A stretch of DNA of 64,000 nucleotides from Kaistia dalseonensis (GCF_030814715.1 NZ_JAUSVO010000001.1:1116001-1180000), one strand, 5' to 3'; shown: positions 16,001 to 24,455, counted from the first letter of the stretch. Notes: a model not told the origin generated them from the sequence alone. Numbers and translations: made by a program.

Positions 16001-16579
16001 ATCGCCGAAGAAATCGACGCGGATCGGCTCGCCCTGCCCGGCCGCGAAGAGATCGACGATGCCGCCGCGCACGGCATATTCGCCGGCCTCGCGCACGGTT
16101 GAGGTCCGGAGGAAGCCGTTATCCTCCAGCCAGTGGGTCAGCCGGTCCATGGAGAGCTGATTGCCGGGCGCAATCGACAGGCTCTGGCGCGCGATCTGCT
16201 CGCGGCGCGGCACGCGCTGCACGATCGCGTTGACGGTGGTCAACACGACGAGCGTACGACCCTTCTTCACCTCGTAGTGGGCAAGATCCGACAGCGCCGC
16301 CATGCGCCGCGCGATCACCGCGGCGTTGGGCGATACGCGGTCATAAGGCATGCAGTCCCAGGCCGGGACGGACACAAACTCCGTTGCCGGTGCGAAAAAA
16401 CGGATCGCCTGTTCCAGATCTGCCATGCGCGTGCCATCGCGCGCCACGACGAGCAGATAAGGCCGGTCTGTCTTGCGGCAGAGCGCGGCGAGATCGGCGA
16501 CGACCTTTCCGTCCATGCCATCCGGAACGCCGGAGAGCACCGTCGAGCGGCGACCGAGAATGGTGTCGAAGCGGATCAT
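13073..16579 (-). CDS. mfd: Transcription-repair coupling factor Mfd
   Basis: The protein removes RNA polymerase stalled at DNA lesions and recruits UvrA. From the ATG at 16579 it has about 1168 residues, normal for the family. It has an N-terminal UvrB-like part, a CarD-like RNA-polymerase-interaction domain (EGDLVVHVDHGIGRFAG), then the translocase motor with GDVGFGKTEVALRAAF (Walker A), DEEQHFG (DEEQ box) and QLRGRVGRS (motif VI). ATG 16579 is 4 bases after the sdhE stop; an in-frame start at 16615 would overlap sdhE. The two are probably translated from one mRNA. The 3' end directly borders a dead IS481 element but the C-terminus (ATGDGKKAA) looks complete. Confidence 0.95.
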   Translation of the reverse strand: MIRFDTILGRRSTVLSGVPDGMDGKVVADLAALCRKTDRPYLLVVARDGTRMADLEQAIRFFAPATEFVSVPAWDCMPYDRVSPNAAVIARRMAALSDLAHYEVKKGRTLVVLTTVNAIVQRVPRREQIARQSLSIAPGNQLSMDRLTHWLEDNGFLRTSTVREAGEYAVRGGIVDLFAAGQGEPIRVDFFGDTIDSIRSFDVESQRTIAQKKRLDLVPMSEVVLSPDAIARFREHYVALFGATNRDDLLYHSVSEGRRYTGLEHWLPLFVEGLDTLFDYVPGAPVVLDHLAEEAIVERLDDIVDHYDARKSAMAQGDGGVPYRPIPPKQLYLDREEWTSREKTAPLLRMTPFAEPDDTMVLDLGGRQGRTFAAERTAGDVNVFDAVINHIGAMREKKRVVIASWSEGARDRLAQVLADHNLKRVQQVGDWYGVEKLEKGVVGLAVFGLETGFETPEIAVVGEQDILGDRLVRPRKRSKKASDFLTEVTGLAEGDLVVHVDHGIGRFAGLKTITAAGAPHDCLEITYQGGDRLYLPVENIELLSRYGSEDAEAVLDKLGGVAWQARKAKLKKRIRDMAGQLIKIAAARAMRHGSVLAPPEGLYDEFAARFPYEETEDQFAAIEAVIADLSAGTPMDRLICGDVGFGKTEVALRAAFVAVMSGKQVAVVVPTTLLSRQHFKTFSNRFAGFAVRVEQASRLVTAKDLAETKKGLKEGQVDIVVGTHALLGKGIEFKDLGLLIIDEEQHFGVKHKERLKELKADVHVLTLSATPIPRTLQLALTGVRELSLITTPPVDRMAVRTFISPFDALTVREALLRERYRGGQSFYVCPRLSDLAERKEFLEKFVPEVKVAVAHGQMPATELEDVMNAFYDGAYDVLLSTTIVESGLDIPTANTLIVHRADMFGLAQLYQLRGRVGRSKTRAYALFTVPAEKRLTAMADRRLKVLQSLDTLGAGFQLASHDLDIRGAGNLLGEEQSGHIKEVGYELYQQMLEEAVAQLRQGGDEEGGEADGRWSPQITVGTPVMLPETYVPDLQLRLGLYRRLGDLDEPEQIDSFGAELIDRFGPLPEEVEHLLKIVYIKALCRKANVEKVDAGPKGIVIAFRHSTFPNPAGLIRYIGEQGSLAKVRPDQKIVLIRDWEDADKRLKGTAVVLTQLARLATGDGKKAA

Positions 16580-16583
16580 TTGA

Positions 16584-16877
16584 CTATCGGATGGTAGCGC
16601 CGGCGAAGGCGGCAATCTTGCGGAAGAAGGGCGTGTCGATATCGGCGGGCAAGGCTTGCTGGTTGGTGAGCCAGTTCAAGAGATCGCTGTCCTGCTCATC
16701 CAGAAGCTGGTCGAGTTCGTCGAGTTCGGCATCATCCAGAAGAGCGATCTGGGCGTCGGCGAAGCGGCCGAGGATCAGATCCATTTCGCGCATGCCGCGA
16801 TGCCAACAGCGAAAATGGGTCTTCCGACGTCGAACGTCCAGTCCAGCGCTCGACAATGTGGTTCCGGTCATAGCCAT
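16584..16877 (-). CDS. sdhE: FAD assembly factor SdhE (succinate dehydrogenase assembly factor 2)
   Basis: A 97-residue protein with the hallmark RGMREMD (residues 27-33), which contacts the flavoprotein, and the acidic helix DDAELDELDQLLDEQDSDLLNWL. SdhE helps attach FAD covalently to SdhA. It precedes mfd by 4 bases, an order conserved in many Hyphomicrobiales. The usual divergent recG neighbour is missing here: amidase genes lie upstream instead. Confidence 0.93.
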   Translation of the reverse strand: MAMTGTTLSSAGLDVRRRKTHFRCWHRGMREMDLILGRFADAQIALLDDAELDELDQLLDEQDSDLLNWLTNQQALPADIDTPFFRKIAAFAGATIR

Positions 16878-16945
16878 CTCCTGCTCGCGCCGGTGTCATA
16901 CGTCCGAAGCGGCCCGAGTGCCAGCCGAGAATCGGCCGCTCCGCT

Positions 16946-18388
16946 TCAGGCCGCCTGAAGCGCTTCGCCGAGCGGCAGGGCTCCGATCCAGGGGCGGGCG
17001 CGCTCGATCTGCCCGGCGAGCGCGAACAGCCTGTCCTCGCGGCCGAGCGCCGCGCCGAACTGGACGCCGACCGGCATGCCGTCGACGACATCGAAGGGCA
17101 CGCTCATGGCCGGCATGCCGGCAGCGTTGAAGTGCCCAGTGAAGCCTCCGAAGGCGCCGAGGCGCTCGCCGAAGCGCGCCAAATCCGTGGAATCTGGATC
17201 GAGATGGCCGATGGAAAGCCGCGCCTGCGCCGTGACGGGCGAAAGGAGCAGATCATAATCCTCGAAGAATGCCGCCAATATCCGTCCAACCGCGTGAGCG
17301 CCGTCAATGGCGCGGACATGGTCGACTGCGCTCAGGGAGAGCGCCTCGTCCATCGCGGCGGCCGTGATCGGCTCCATCAGGGCGCGGGGATCAGCAATGC
17401 CATGCGCGGCCGCGAAATCCTCGACCAAAGCAAGCGTGAAGGCGGCGCCGAGACGGCGGAAGAGCGTGCCGAGACGGGAGCTATCTACCGCGGGCCTCGC
17501 CTCCTCGACATGGTGGCCGAGCTGTTCGCAGAAACGCGCAGCCCTCTCGACCGTCGCCGCACAGGCCGGATCGACTGCCCGTCCGCTAAAGGGTGTCTTC
17601 ATCAGCGCGATCCTGAGCGGCGTGGGATCGCGGCCGGCATGCGCCTCGAACGACACGGCCGGCGCCGGCAGGCTGGAGCGTCCACCGGCCTCGGCGCCGG
17701 CGGTCGCGTCAAGCAGTCGGGCGCTGTCGCGCACGCTGCGGGTCAGCGCGTGCGAAGCGGACATGCCGAAGTAGATCTCGCTCGCCTTCGGGCCGGACGG
17801 CGTGCGGCCGCGGCTCGGCTTCAGTCCGAAAAGTCCACAGAGTGAGGCCGGCATGCGGATCGAGCCGCCGCCATCCGTGCCATGCGCCATCGGCACCAGA
17901 CCGGCCGCGACAGCCGCCGCCGTGCCGCCACTGGAGCCCGCCGTCGAATAGGCCGTGTTCCATGGATTGCGCGTCGGGCCGAAGGCGAGCGGCTCGCAGG
18001 CGGAACTGTTGCCGAGTTCGGCCGAATTCGTCTTGCCGAAGATGACGAGGCCGGCCGCCTTGTAGCGCGCGACGAGCGTCGAATCGTAGTCGGGCACGAA
18101 GTTCGCAAAGAGGCGGCTGCCATTGCTCAGCACCGTGCCCGCGAGCGCGAGATCGAGATCCTTCAAAAGGAAAGGCACGCCTCGGAAGGGGCCGTCCGGC
18201 AGGCCGTTGCCGATAGCGGCGCGGGCGAGGTCATAGTGCTTGTGCACGACGGCGTTGAGTGCCGGGTTGAGCGTCTCGACCCGCTCGATGGCTGTCTCCA
18301 GCAGTTCAAGTGGCGATACCGCCTTCGACGCCACCAGATCGGCCAGCGCAACGGCGTCATATCGCTCATAGTCGGGGATAAGGCTCAT
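16946..18388 (-). CDS. Amidase-signature family hydrolase (second in operon)
   Basis: A 480-residue amidase with the full Ser-cisSer-Lys set: Lys76 (FLLKDLD), the Ser pair in [14 protein letters not shown] (about 152-153), and the nucleophile Ser176 in [11 protein letters not shown]. It is not GatA, which is encoded separately at the window's right end. The start ATG 18388 overlaps the stop of the preceding amidase (ATGA), so the two are coupled. Substrate unknown; amide, carbamate or ureido bonds are possible. The AtzH-like neighbour hints at ureido-carboxylate chemistry. Confidence 0.88.
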   Translation of the reverse strand: MSLIPDYERYDAVALADLVASKAVSPLELLETAIERVETLNPALNAVVHKHYDLARAAIGNGLPDGPFRGVPFLLKDLDLALAGTVLSNGSRLFANFVPDYDSTLVARYKAAGLVIFGKTNSAELGNSSACEPLAFGPTRNPWNTAYSTAGSSGGTAAAVAAGLVPMAHGTDGGGSIRMPASLCGLFGLKPSRGRTPSGPKASEIYFGMSASHALTRSVRDSARLLDATAGAEAGGRSSLPAPAVSFEAHAGRDPTPLRIALMKTPFSGRAVDPACAATVERAARFCEQLGHHVEEARPAVDSSRLGTLFRRLGAAFTLALVEDFAAAHGIADPRALMEPITAAAMDEALSLSAVDHVRAIDGAHAVGRILAAFFEDYDLLLSPVTAQARLSIGHLDPDSTDLARFGERLGAFGGFTGHFNAAGMPAMSVPFDVVDGMPVGVQFGAALGREDRLFALAGQIERARPWIGALPLGEALQAA

Positions 18389-19563
18389 GAGGACGGCTTC
18401 CCGAGCGCGCGGGCGAATTCGATCAGAGAGAGATCGGAGCCCCGTGCGCCGAGGATGGCTATGCCCACGGGGATCGTGCCGGCCTGGCCGAGCGGCAGGT
18501 TGACCAGCGGCAGGCCGGAAAGCCCGGCAATAGCGGTGAGATTGACGATCCGGTCGCCAGCCTCGTTCATGACCGAGAGCGGCGCGTCGCGGTGGGGCGG
18601 CAGGATCGGCATGGTCGGGAAGCAGATGACGCGCCCACCCGCGAGCAGCGCATCGAGCCGCGCACGGATCGCGGTGCGCAGTAACGCCGCCTCGGTCCTC
18701 TCGCTCTCGGGAATGAGCGCGGCATGGGCAAGAGTCGAGCCGACCTCATAGGAAAAGCGCGGATTATAGGTATCAACCCAGGCCCGGAACGTCCGGCTGA
18801 ATTCGGAGCATTGCAGGCGGACCTGAGCCCTGTTCCAGGCGGGAAGCCCCTCCTCCGCGATCACGATCTCGCGCGACGCGCCGACGGCCCTGGCGATGCT
18901 GCGCGTTGGCTCCGCGGCGGCGTCGCGCACGACCGGATCGCAGGCGGCAAAGGCATCGGTCGCAAACAGTATCTCGGTGATTGGCGCTGCCGGCGCAGCG
19001 TCCTGCAGCAGGACGGCGCCGACCTTGGCAAAGATCTCTGCGCCGGCGGCGAAATAGCCGGCTGTGTCGAAGGATGGCGCCTGCGTCATCAGCCCTTCGA
19101 CGGATATCGCACCGTGGGTCGGTCGGATGCCGTAAATGCCGGTGAAGCTCGAGGGTACGCGCACCGATCCGCCTGAATCCGTGCCGAGCGCGAAATCCAC
19201 AAGCCCGCCAGCGACAGCTGCCGCCGAGCCGCTTGACGAGCCGCCCGGAAAGCGATCCGGCGCCTTGGGGTTGATCGGCGTCCCGTCGAACTGGTTTCGG
19301 CCGAGGAGGCCGAGCGAGATTTCGTCAGTGATCGTCTTGCCGGCGAGTGTTGCCCCAGCGTCGAGCAGGCGCTGAACCGCCCAGGCGTGACGGCGGGCCG
19401 GCGGATGGGTGCGCGCCCAGTCGGGATTGCCGCAGCCGGTGACGAAGCCCGCCACGTCGAACAGGTCTTTTGATGCGAAGGTGAGGCCCGAAAGCGGCCC
19501 CTGCCCCGTTGGCTGGACGACGACATTCGTGCCCGGCACGAAGGCACCGTAGAGATCCTGCAT
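18385..19563 (-). CDS. Amidase-signature family hydrolase (first in operon, AtzE-like)
   Basis: A 392-residue amidase. Lys32 (FASKDLFD), SSSGSAAAVAGG (about 109-120) and nucleophile Ser133 (GTDSGGSVRVPSS) are present. ATG 19563 is chosen because AGGAG lies a few bases upstream; the frame continues to 19671 without support. At about 390 residues it is shorter than most signature amidases and close to small single-domain members. It lies 26 bases after the AtzH/HpxZ-like gene, a pairing known from atrazine (atzE-atzH) and oxalurate loci. No AtzG-like small subunit gene is present, which argues against strict AtzEG function. Confidence 0.85.
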   Translation of the reverse strand: MQDLYGAFVPGTNVVVQPTGQGPLSGLTFASKDLFDVAGFVTGCGNPDWARTHPPARRHAWAVQRLLDAGATLAGKTITDEISLGLLGRNQFDGTPINPKAPDRFPGGSSSGSAAAVAGGLVDFALGTDSGGSVRVPSSFTGIYGIRPTHGAISVEGLMTQAPSFDTAGYFAAGAEIFAKVGAVLLQDAAPAAPITEILFATDAFAACDPVVRDAAAEPTRSIARAVGASREIVIAEEGLPAWNRAQVRLQCSEFSRTFRAWVDTYNPRFSYEVGSTLAHAALIPESERTEAALLRTAIRARLDALLAGGRVICFPTMPILPPHRDAPLSVMNEAGDRIVNLTAIAGLSGLPLVNLPLGQAGTIPVGIAILGARGSDLSLIEFARALGKPSS

Positions 19564-19589
19564 GATCGCTCCTGCTGCGGCGTGTTCGG

Positions 19590-20006
19590 TCAAGATGTGG
19601 CGGACGGCGTGTCCTGCCGTTCGATCGGCGGCGTGTCGATCACGCTGACATGGGCCGCCACGACGTGCCATGCGCCGTCGATCCGTGCCCAGCTCTGCTG
19701 CTGGCGGCCGATCTGGCCATCGGGAACGTCGGTATAGAGCGTCGAGACCGTCGCGAAATCGCGCCCGAAGGTGGTGATGACGGTCTCGGTCAATGCGCGA
19801 TCGATTCCCGTCTTCACCCGCGTCTTGTTGAAGGCCTTGATCGGCGCATAGCCATACTGGATCTGCGCTGCGCCATAGCGGACGGTGTGCGGGCTGTTCC
19901 AGAACAGTTCGTCGAGCGTCGGAATGTCGACCGCGACCAGCGACGCCTCGTAGAGTTCAAAGGCGACGCGCACCTCGGCGACGATCTCGGGATCGTTGAC
20001 GATCAC
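19590..20006 (-). CDS. AtzH/HpxZ-like protein (DUF3225, NTF2 fold)
   Basis: A 138-residue protein starting MIVNDPEIVAEVRVAF, with ELFWNSPHTVRYG, RQQQSWARIDGAWHVVAAHVSVID. These are the marks of the DUF3225/SnoaL-like group that includes HpxZ of oxalurate breakdown and AtzH, a 1,3-dicarboxyurea hydrolase of the cyanuric acid pathway. It is cytosolic and small. It lies between a PfkB kinase and two amidases in one transcription unit. The family match is good; the exact reaction is inference from AtzH. Confidence 0.82.
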   Translation of the reverse strand: MIVNDPEIVAEVRVAFELYEASLVAVDIPTLDELFWNSPHTVRYGAAQIQYGYAPIKAFNKTRVKTGIDRALTETVITTFGRDFATVSTLYTDVPDGQIGRQQQSWARIDGAWHVVAAHVSVIDTPPIERQDTPSATS

Positions 20007-20089
20007 GTATATTCTCCCAGGAGAGGGCAGGACGCCGTTTGAGGAAGTACGGCCAACTCCATGATGCGACGTGAAAATCGCCTTGGCAA

Positions 20090-21013
20090 TCAGTCAGCCG
20101 CGACAATCCGCGCCGAGGCGCCCAGAATGTCGTCGAGCTCGGATTCTGTGGGGAAGGCGCTCCGGGTGCCTCGCCGCGTGACGGTGATCGAGGCAGCCTT
20201 CGTCGCGGCGCGAAGGCTCGTGCCGAGATCGCGCTGCGCGCCAAGGAAGGCGGCGATGAATGCGCCCGTGAAGCTGTCGCCGGCCCCGGTCGTATCGACC
20301 GCGATGACCGGTTCGGCGCTGGCACGGTGCAGCCTCCCTTCGCGGTCGAGCGCGATCGCGCCCTCGCGACCAAGAGTGAGCACGATGATGCCGACACCGT
20401 CCCGCCTCAGTTGGCGCAGGGCCGCTTCCGGCTCGGCGTCGGGGACGAACAGGCCCGCCTCCTCGCGGTTGAGCACGAGAATGTCGACCAGCGGCCAGAA
20501 TGTTCGGAACGCGATATCAACCGGCGATGGATTGAAAACGGTGCGCACGCCGCGCGCCTTTGCGAGGGCCAGGGCCGCTTCGGTGGTATCGTGGCGCAGA
20601 TTGCCTTGCATGAGCAGGGCGTCACCACGCTCGATCCGGCAGAGCAGTGCATCCACATCGGCGGGCTGGATCGACGCGGCACAGCCGACAACCGAGGCTA
20701 TGGCGTTCTCGCCGTCCGGCGCGACGAAGATGAGCGAGCGGTCCGTGGCGCGCGGCAGGACGATGAAATCCGTCGGCTCCAGCCCCTCGCCTTTCAGTTC
20801 CTGGCTGATCCACGCACCTTCGGCATCAGCGCCGATCGGTGCGACGAGGTGGACGGCACAGCCGGCGCGCCTCAGCACGAGCGCCTGATTGGCCCCCTTG
20901 CCCCCAATATCGCGCTCAGGGGCTCCGACGATGATCGTATGGCCCGGCTGCGGCCATTGCGCCGCTGCCATGGTTTCATCGACGCCGGCATTGCCGAGGA
21001 CCCAAAATCGCAT
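20090..21013 (-). CDS. PfkB-family carbohydrate/nucleoside kinase (ribokinase-like)
   Basis: A 307-residue ribokinase-fold kinase. The substrate-side motif is GGKGANQA (residues 37-44). The ATP and catalytic motif is DTTGAGDSFTGAF near residues 238-250, with the catalytic base Asp in GAGD. It is the first gene of the amidase operon. It could phosphorylate a ribose or nucleoside moiety released from the compound that the amidases attack. It is not next to the sugar ABC operon, so it should not be called rbsK with confidence. Confidence 0.88.
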   Translation of the reverse strand: MRFWVLGNAGVDETMAAAQWPQPGHTIIVGAPERDIGGKGANQALVLRRAGCAVHLVAPIGADAEGAWISQELKGEGLEPTDFIVLPRATDRSLIFVAPDGENAIASVVGCAASIQPADVDALLCRIERGDALLMQGNLRHDTTEAALALAKARGVRTVFNPSPVDIAFRTFWPLVDILVLNREEAGLFVPDAEPEAALRQLRRDGVGIIVLTLGREGAIALDREGRLHRASAEPVIAVDTTGAGDSFTGAFIAAFLGAQRDLGTSLRAATKAASITVTRRGTRSAFPTESELDDILGASARIVAAD

Positions 21014-21097
21014 GCTGAACTCCGAGATGCGATCGAAGGATCGTCCCGGAGATGCTGCGCCGTCAACCGCGAGCCGACACGCGGCGGCCGAGCGGGC

Positions 21098-21514
21098 TCA
21101 ATTGCCGCCGATCGACCACATGACACCGAAGCTGTCCTTGAGCTGTCCGTAGCGATCGCCCCAGAACATGCGGTCGAGTGGCATGATGATCTGAAGTCCG
21201 GCGTCTGTCGCCCGCTTCCACCAGTGATCGACGTCATCGACCTGCAGGTGCAGCGTGAAGGCCTGTGGCGTCTGCGCCGGCGAGCCATACTCGGGAAAGG
21301 GATCGCTCAACATGACGGACGCATCGTTGATGTAGAGGTGCAGATGCATGGTGCGCCCCTTATCGTCGAGCGGATAGCGGGCAACCTCCTTGGCGCCAAA
21401 GGCCCGCTCGTAGAGTTCTGCGGCCTTTGCCGCGCCGTCGACGTTCAGATAGGCGGTCACGCCGCTCTTGACCTTCGGATCGGTGACGCCTTCGGCGAGC
21501 TGGATACCGGACAT
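21098..21514 (-). CDS. VOC-family protein (PhnB/glyoxalase-like)
   Basis: About 138 residues with two beta-alpha-beta-beta-beta modules: VTAYLNVDGAAKAAELYERAFGAKEV then FTLHLQVDDVDHWWKRATDAG, ending in DRYGQLKDSFGVMWSI. The last motif is typical of PhnB-type proteins. ATG 21514 follows GGAGGG closely; the longer frame to 21559 lacks a site. Such proteins are often linked to ECF sigma factors and DGPF proteins, which lie next door. Activity unknown. Confidence 0.85.
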   Translation of the reverse strand: MSGIQLAEGVTDPKVKSGVTAYLNVDGAAKAAELYERAFGAKEVARYPLDDKGRTMHLHLYINDASVMLSDPFPEYGSPAQTPQAFTLHLQVDDVDHWWKRATDAGLQIIMPLDRMFWGDRYGQLKDSFGVMWSIGGN

Positions 21515-21620
21515 GATGTTCCCTCCTCTGTCATGACGCTGCGCCATATGAGCGTCCATGTCCCCAAGGACGCGCTGAACGCGTACAAGCCGACAGGGAA
21601 GCTATGAGTTTTCGCCGACG

Positions 21621-22886
21621 TCAGACCGTGGCGCCGGCTGGCGCCGAATCATGCGCCAGGCGGTCGAGATGGCTGCGTATATGGGCGGCCTCGGCCGGCG
21701 TGCTCGCGAGCGCGATCGCACGTCCGAAGGCTGTTCGCGCTTCGTCATTGCGGCCGAGCTGCATCAGGAAGGCGCCCTTGACGCCGAAGAAATGGAAATA
21801 GCCGGAGAGCTGCGGAGCGAGCGGCTCGATCAGCCGGAGCGCGGCTTCCGGCCCCGCGACCTTGGAGAGCGCCACCGCCCGGTTCAGCGTCACGACCGGC
21901 GAGGGCTGGATCTTCTCCAGCGTCGCATACAGCAAATCGATCTGTACCCAGTCAGTATCTTCGGCGCGGACGGCGCGGGCATGCAGCGCGGCAATAGCTG
22001 CCTGCAACTGGTAGGGGCCGGGCCTCAGGTGACGGATCGCCTTGTCGATCAGCGCCAGCCCTTCCGCGATCATCTTGGCGTTCCAGCGGCTGCGATCCTG
22101 GTCTTCCATCAGGACGATGGCGCCATCCGCGTCGAGCCGCGCCGCGGTGCGGGCATGCTGGAGCAGCATGAGCGCGGTCAGGCCCATGATCTCGGGTTCG
22201 GCAGGGAAAAGCCGCAGAAGCAGGCGCGCGAGCCGGATCGCCTCGTCGCAGAGGGGTGCGCGCCCAGGCGCTTCGAGCCCGGTGGCCGAATAGCCCTCGT
22301 TGAAGACGAGATAGATCATCGTCGCCACCACGGCGAGCCGTTCGGCACGCTCGATCGGCCCTGGCGCCTCGAAGGGAACGCCGGCAGCAGCGATGCGGCT
22401 CTTGGCGCGGGTGATCCGCTGCTCCATGGCGCTTTCGCTGACGAGAAAGGCGCGGGCGATCTGGCGAACGGAAAGGCCGGAGACGATGCGCAGCGCCAGC
22501 GGAATCTGTTGCGTGGCCGGCAGGTCGGGATGGCAGCAGATGAAGAGCAGCCGCAGGATGTCGTCGCGATAATGCGCGTCGTCCAGGCGCTCGGCGAGCG
22601 ACGCCTCGGCATCGTCAAGGTCGGAAAGCACGGCCTCGTCCGGCAGTTCGCGCTCCTTGCCGCGCCGCCGCACGACATCGATTGCGGCGTTACGGCCAAC
22701 GAAGATGAGCCAGGCCGCCGGATCGCGCGGCGGGCCGTTCTGCGGCCAGAGCCTGAGCGCCCGCAGGCACGCCTCCTGAAATGCTTCTTCCGCGATGTCG
22801 AGATCGCGGAAATAGCGCAGGAGCGCGCCGATCGCCTGCGGGCGGGCGGCCGAGAGCGTCGTGTCGATCCAGGCCAGCTCGGTCAA
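21621..22886 (-). CDS. ECF-type sigma factor with C-terminal TPR-like domain (ECF42 group)
   Basis: A 421-residue sigma factor. Residues about 10-80 are region 2 (EEAFQEACLRALRLWP, then AAWLIFVGRNAAIDVVRR). Residues about 110-165 are region 4 (LRIVSGLSVRQIARAFLVSESAMEQRITRAK). The remaining about 250 residues are the long helical, TPR-like extension (FNEGYSA, LNRAVALSKVAGPEAAL) that defines ECF42. No anti-sigma gene is present, as usual for this group. It overlaps the DGPF/YCII gene by four bases. A candidate self-recognised promoter lies upstream of that gene. Confidence 0.9.
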   Translation of the reverse strand: MTELAWIDTTLSAARPQAIGALLRYFRDLDIAEEAFQEACLRALRLWPQNGPPRDPAAWLIFVGRNAAIDVVRRRGKERELPDEAVLSDLDDAEASLAERLDDAHYRDDILRLLFICCHPDLPATQQIPLALRIVSGLSVRQIARAFLVSESAMEQRITRAKSRIAAAGVPFEAPGPIERAERLAVVATMIYLVFNEGYSATGLEAPGRAPLCDEAIRLARLLLRLFPAEPEIMGLTALMLLQHARTAARLDADGAIVLMEDQDRSRWNAKMIAEGLALIDKAIRHLRPGPYQLQAAIAALHARAVRAEDTDWVQIDLLYATLEKIQPSPVVTLNRAVALSKVAGPEAALRLIEPLAPQLSGYFHFFGVKGAFLMQLGRNDEARTAFGRAIALASTPAEAAHIRSHLDRLAHDSAPAGATV

Positions 22887-23290
22887 GGCTTGGGTTCCCC
22901 CGATTGGCCCGGAGCCACTGCTCCGGCCGAAGGGCCGGGAAAGAACGTGCCGACGGGCCGGATCTCATAGGAGCCGCCCGGATTGGCCTTTCCGAGTTCC
23001 TTCGCTGTATCGAGCACCGCGTCGAGCGATTCACCCTCGATCAGGTAGAAGCCGAGCAACTGTTCCTTGGTCTCGGCGAAGGGGCCATCCAGCACCAAGG
23101 GCGGCTCGCGGTCCTTGCGCAAGGTGGTCGCGGCGGTCGTCGGCAGCAGTCTGGCCACCGGGCCGAGTCGGCCCTCGCGCACCAGCTTTTCCTGCACGAC
23201 GGCAAGTTTGGCCATGACAGCGTCGTCCTCCTCCTTGGTCCAGGAGCCGACGACGTCTTCCGAATGGTAGCAGAGAATGGCGTACAGCAT
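22883..23290 (-). CDS. DGPF/YCII-domain protein, partner of the ECF42 sigma factor
   Basis: A 135-residue YCII-related protein (MLYAILCYHSEDV) with the signature DGPFAETKEQLLGFYLIE at residues 68-85. DGPF proteins are the conserved genetic partners and usual targets of ECF42 sigma factors. Its stop overlaps the sigma start (ATGA), so production is coupled. SD-like GAGGAAC precedes ATG 23290. Biochemical function is unknown; related YCII proteins can be small hydrolases or dehydrochlorinases. Confidence 0.9.
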   Translation of the reverse strand: MLYAILCYHSEDVVGSWTKEEDDAVMAKLAVVQEKLVREGRLGPVARLLPTTAATTLRKDREPPLVLDGPFAETKEQLLGFYLIEGESLDAVLDTAKELGKANPGGSYEIRPVGTFFPGPSAGAVAPGQSGEPKP

Positions 23291-23312
23291 GAGCGTTCCT
23301 CGTCGCTATGAA

Positions 23313-23339
23313 GACGAAGAACTATGCCCGCAGCCGACA
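23313..23339 (-). promoter_or_regulatory. Candidate ECF42-dependent promoter of the DGPF-sigma operon
   Basis: On the minus strand TGTCGG (23334-23339) is followed after 17 bases by CGTC (23313-23316), about 20 bases before the ATG at 23290. As I recall it, the promoter motif for ECF42 is TGTCGA near -35 and CG(A/T)C near -10. The match is five of six and four of four. This suggests positive autoregulation. Confidence 0.45.
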
Positions 23340-23428
23340 ATTTCCGGCACCAAAAAACGCGAACGTCCCGATATTGGCCGTCGGGCGCAATAGTGTCGGG
23401 ACGCAAGACAATCTCGGGTGCGGCGGGA

Positions 23429-23794
23429 TTACTCGCAGCGGAAGCTGCCGCTCGCGGTCGAGCCTGTCGCGTTCTGCAGGGTGAGCGCGATCGTAGATGC
23501 TTCAACCAGCTGCGTGGTGCCGCTCTGCATGGCGAGTTCGCCCTTGACGCCGTTCAGGAGCTTGTATTCGAGGAGCACCGTCGAATTGGCGCCGACATGG
23601 GCGGCGGTCACGACCCAGGTCAGATCCTGAGGGACGTCGATGATGGATTTAGGGCCGGCATCGCGGGCGTTGAGCGCCCAACTGCCGGTCTTGCAGGCCG
23701 GATCCTTGGCCTTGGACTTGGCAAAGCTCGCCTGCGGTGCAAGCGAAAGCGCCATCGCGGCGGCGAGCGCCAGCATCAGGTGCGGTCTGTTCAT
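23429..23794 (-). CDS. Small secreted hypothetical protein
   Basis: About 121 residues from ATG 23794 (MNRPHLMLALAAAMALSLA), a clear Sec signal peptide with likely cleavage at SFA-KSK. The mature part is beta-rich (VVTAAHVGANSTVLLEYKLL) with two cysteines, one near the start (DPACKTG) and one at the penultimate residue (FRCE), which could form a disulfide. I do not recognise the family. The frame extends to 23842, but the signal peptide supports the later start. Probably periplasmic. Confidence 0.7.
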   Translation of the reverse strand: MNRPHLMLALAAAMALSLAPQASFAKSKAKDPACKTGSWALNARDAGPKSIIDVPQDLTWVVTAAHVGANSTVLLEYKLLNGVKGELAMQSGTTQLVEASTIALTLQNATGSTASGSFRCE

Positions 23795-23918
23795 TCTCGG
23801 CTGAACCCTTCGAAAGACTTGCGCGACAGCGGCGCACGGCACCGTTCTAGAACGAGATCAGCCGCTGATGAAGCCTCGAGCGATAGGCCATCGCGCTTTC
23901 TTTCATTTCTCCCCGCCT

Positions 23919-24455
23919 TCAGCGGAAGAGACGGTCCACGAGCGGCAGGTCGGTCAGCGCGGCGACCACGCGCTCTGAGGTGCGCCGAAGCATCGAGCGA
24001 TCGTCAGGCTCCGGGTCGGGCTCGAACATGACGGCCGGAATCGCAGTCGCATCATAGGGCATCGCGGCCACCGGCAGAACGCAATCATCGGTGCAGGGCC
24101 GCGGGACAGGGCGCGGCGGAATCGGCGCGGCCTTCGCGGTGTCGGAACGGACGGGCGCCACGAAGACTGCCTTCTGCACCGGCGCCGACTTGGCTGCGGG
24201 TGCCGCGATCGTCTCCGCGACGGTCTCGCTCGGCGGTGTCGGCAGGCGATCCGTCTTGGCCGCGCGATTGACGGTCGCGACCTGCCAGGAGCCAACGGTC
24301 AAAATCTCCGCCGAGGCGGGCTCGACGGTCTTCGGCGTAGGCTGGGTGAACCAACTCGCGAGCATGATGGCCGCCACCGAGGCTCCGATCTGGAGCGGCA
24401 GCCGCGGCAATGCATGGATAAGCTGCGTTCTCACGAACTTTGCGGCACGGATCAT
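23919..24455 (-). CDS. Hypothetical single-pass envelope protein
   Basis: A 178-residue protein with a short basic N-terminus, one membrane segment (about residues 18-38, QIGASVAAIMLASWF) and a Pro/Ala-rich, low-complexity periplasmic part (about 40-120). One close Cys pair (PCTDDC) follows, then a short C-terminal helix (RRTSERVVAALTDLPLVDRLF). This looks like a stalk anchored in the inner membrane. No family recognised, no operon partner evident. Confidence 0.6.
   Translation of the reverse strand: MIRAAKFVRTQLIHALPRLPLQIGASVAAIMLASWFTQPTPKTVEPASAEILTVGSWQVATVNRAAKTDRLPTPPSETVAETIAAPAAKSAPVQKAVFVAPVRSDTAKAAPIPPRPVPRPCTDDCVLPVAAMPYDATAIPAVMFEPDPEPDDRSMLRRTSERVVAALTDLPLVDRLFR

Noticed and set aside
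20090-21013. Naming the PfkB kinase rbsK as part of the sugar ABC operon
   Set aside because: It is 12 kb away on the other strand and lies in the amidase operon. PfkB motifs do not fix the substrate.
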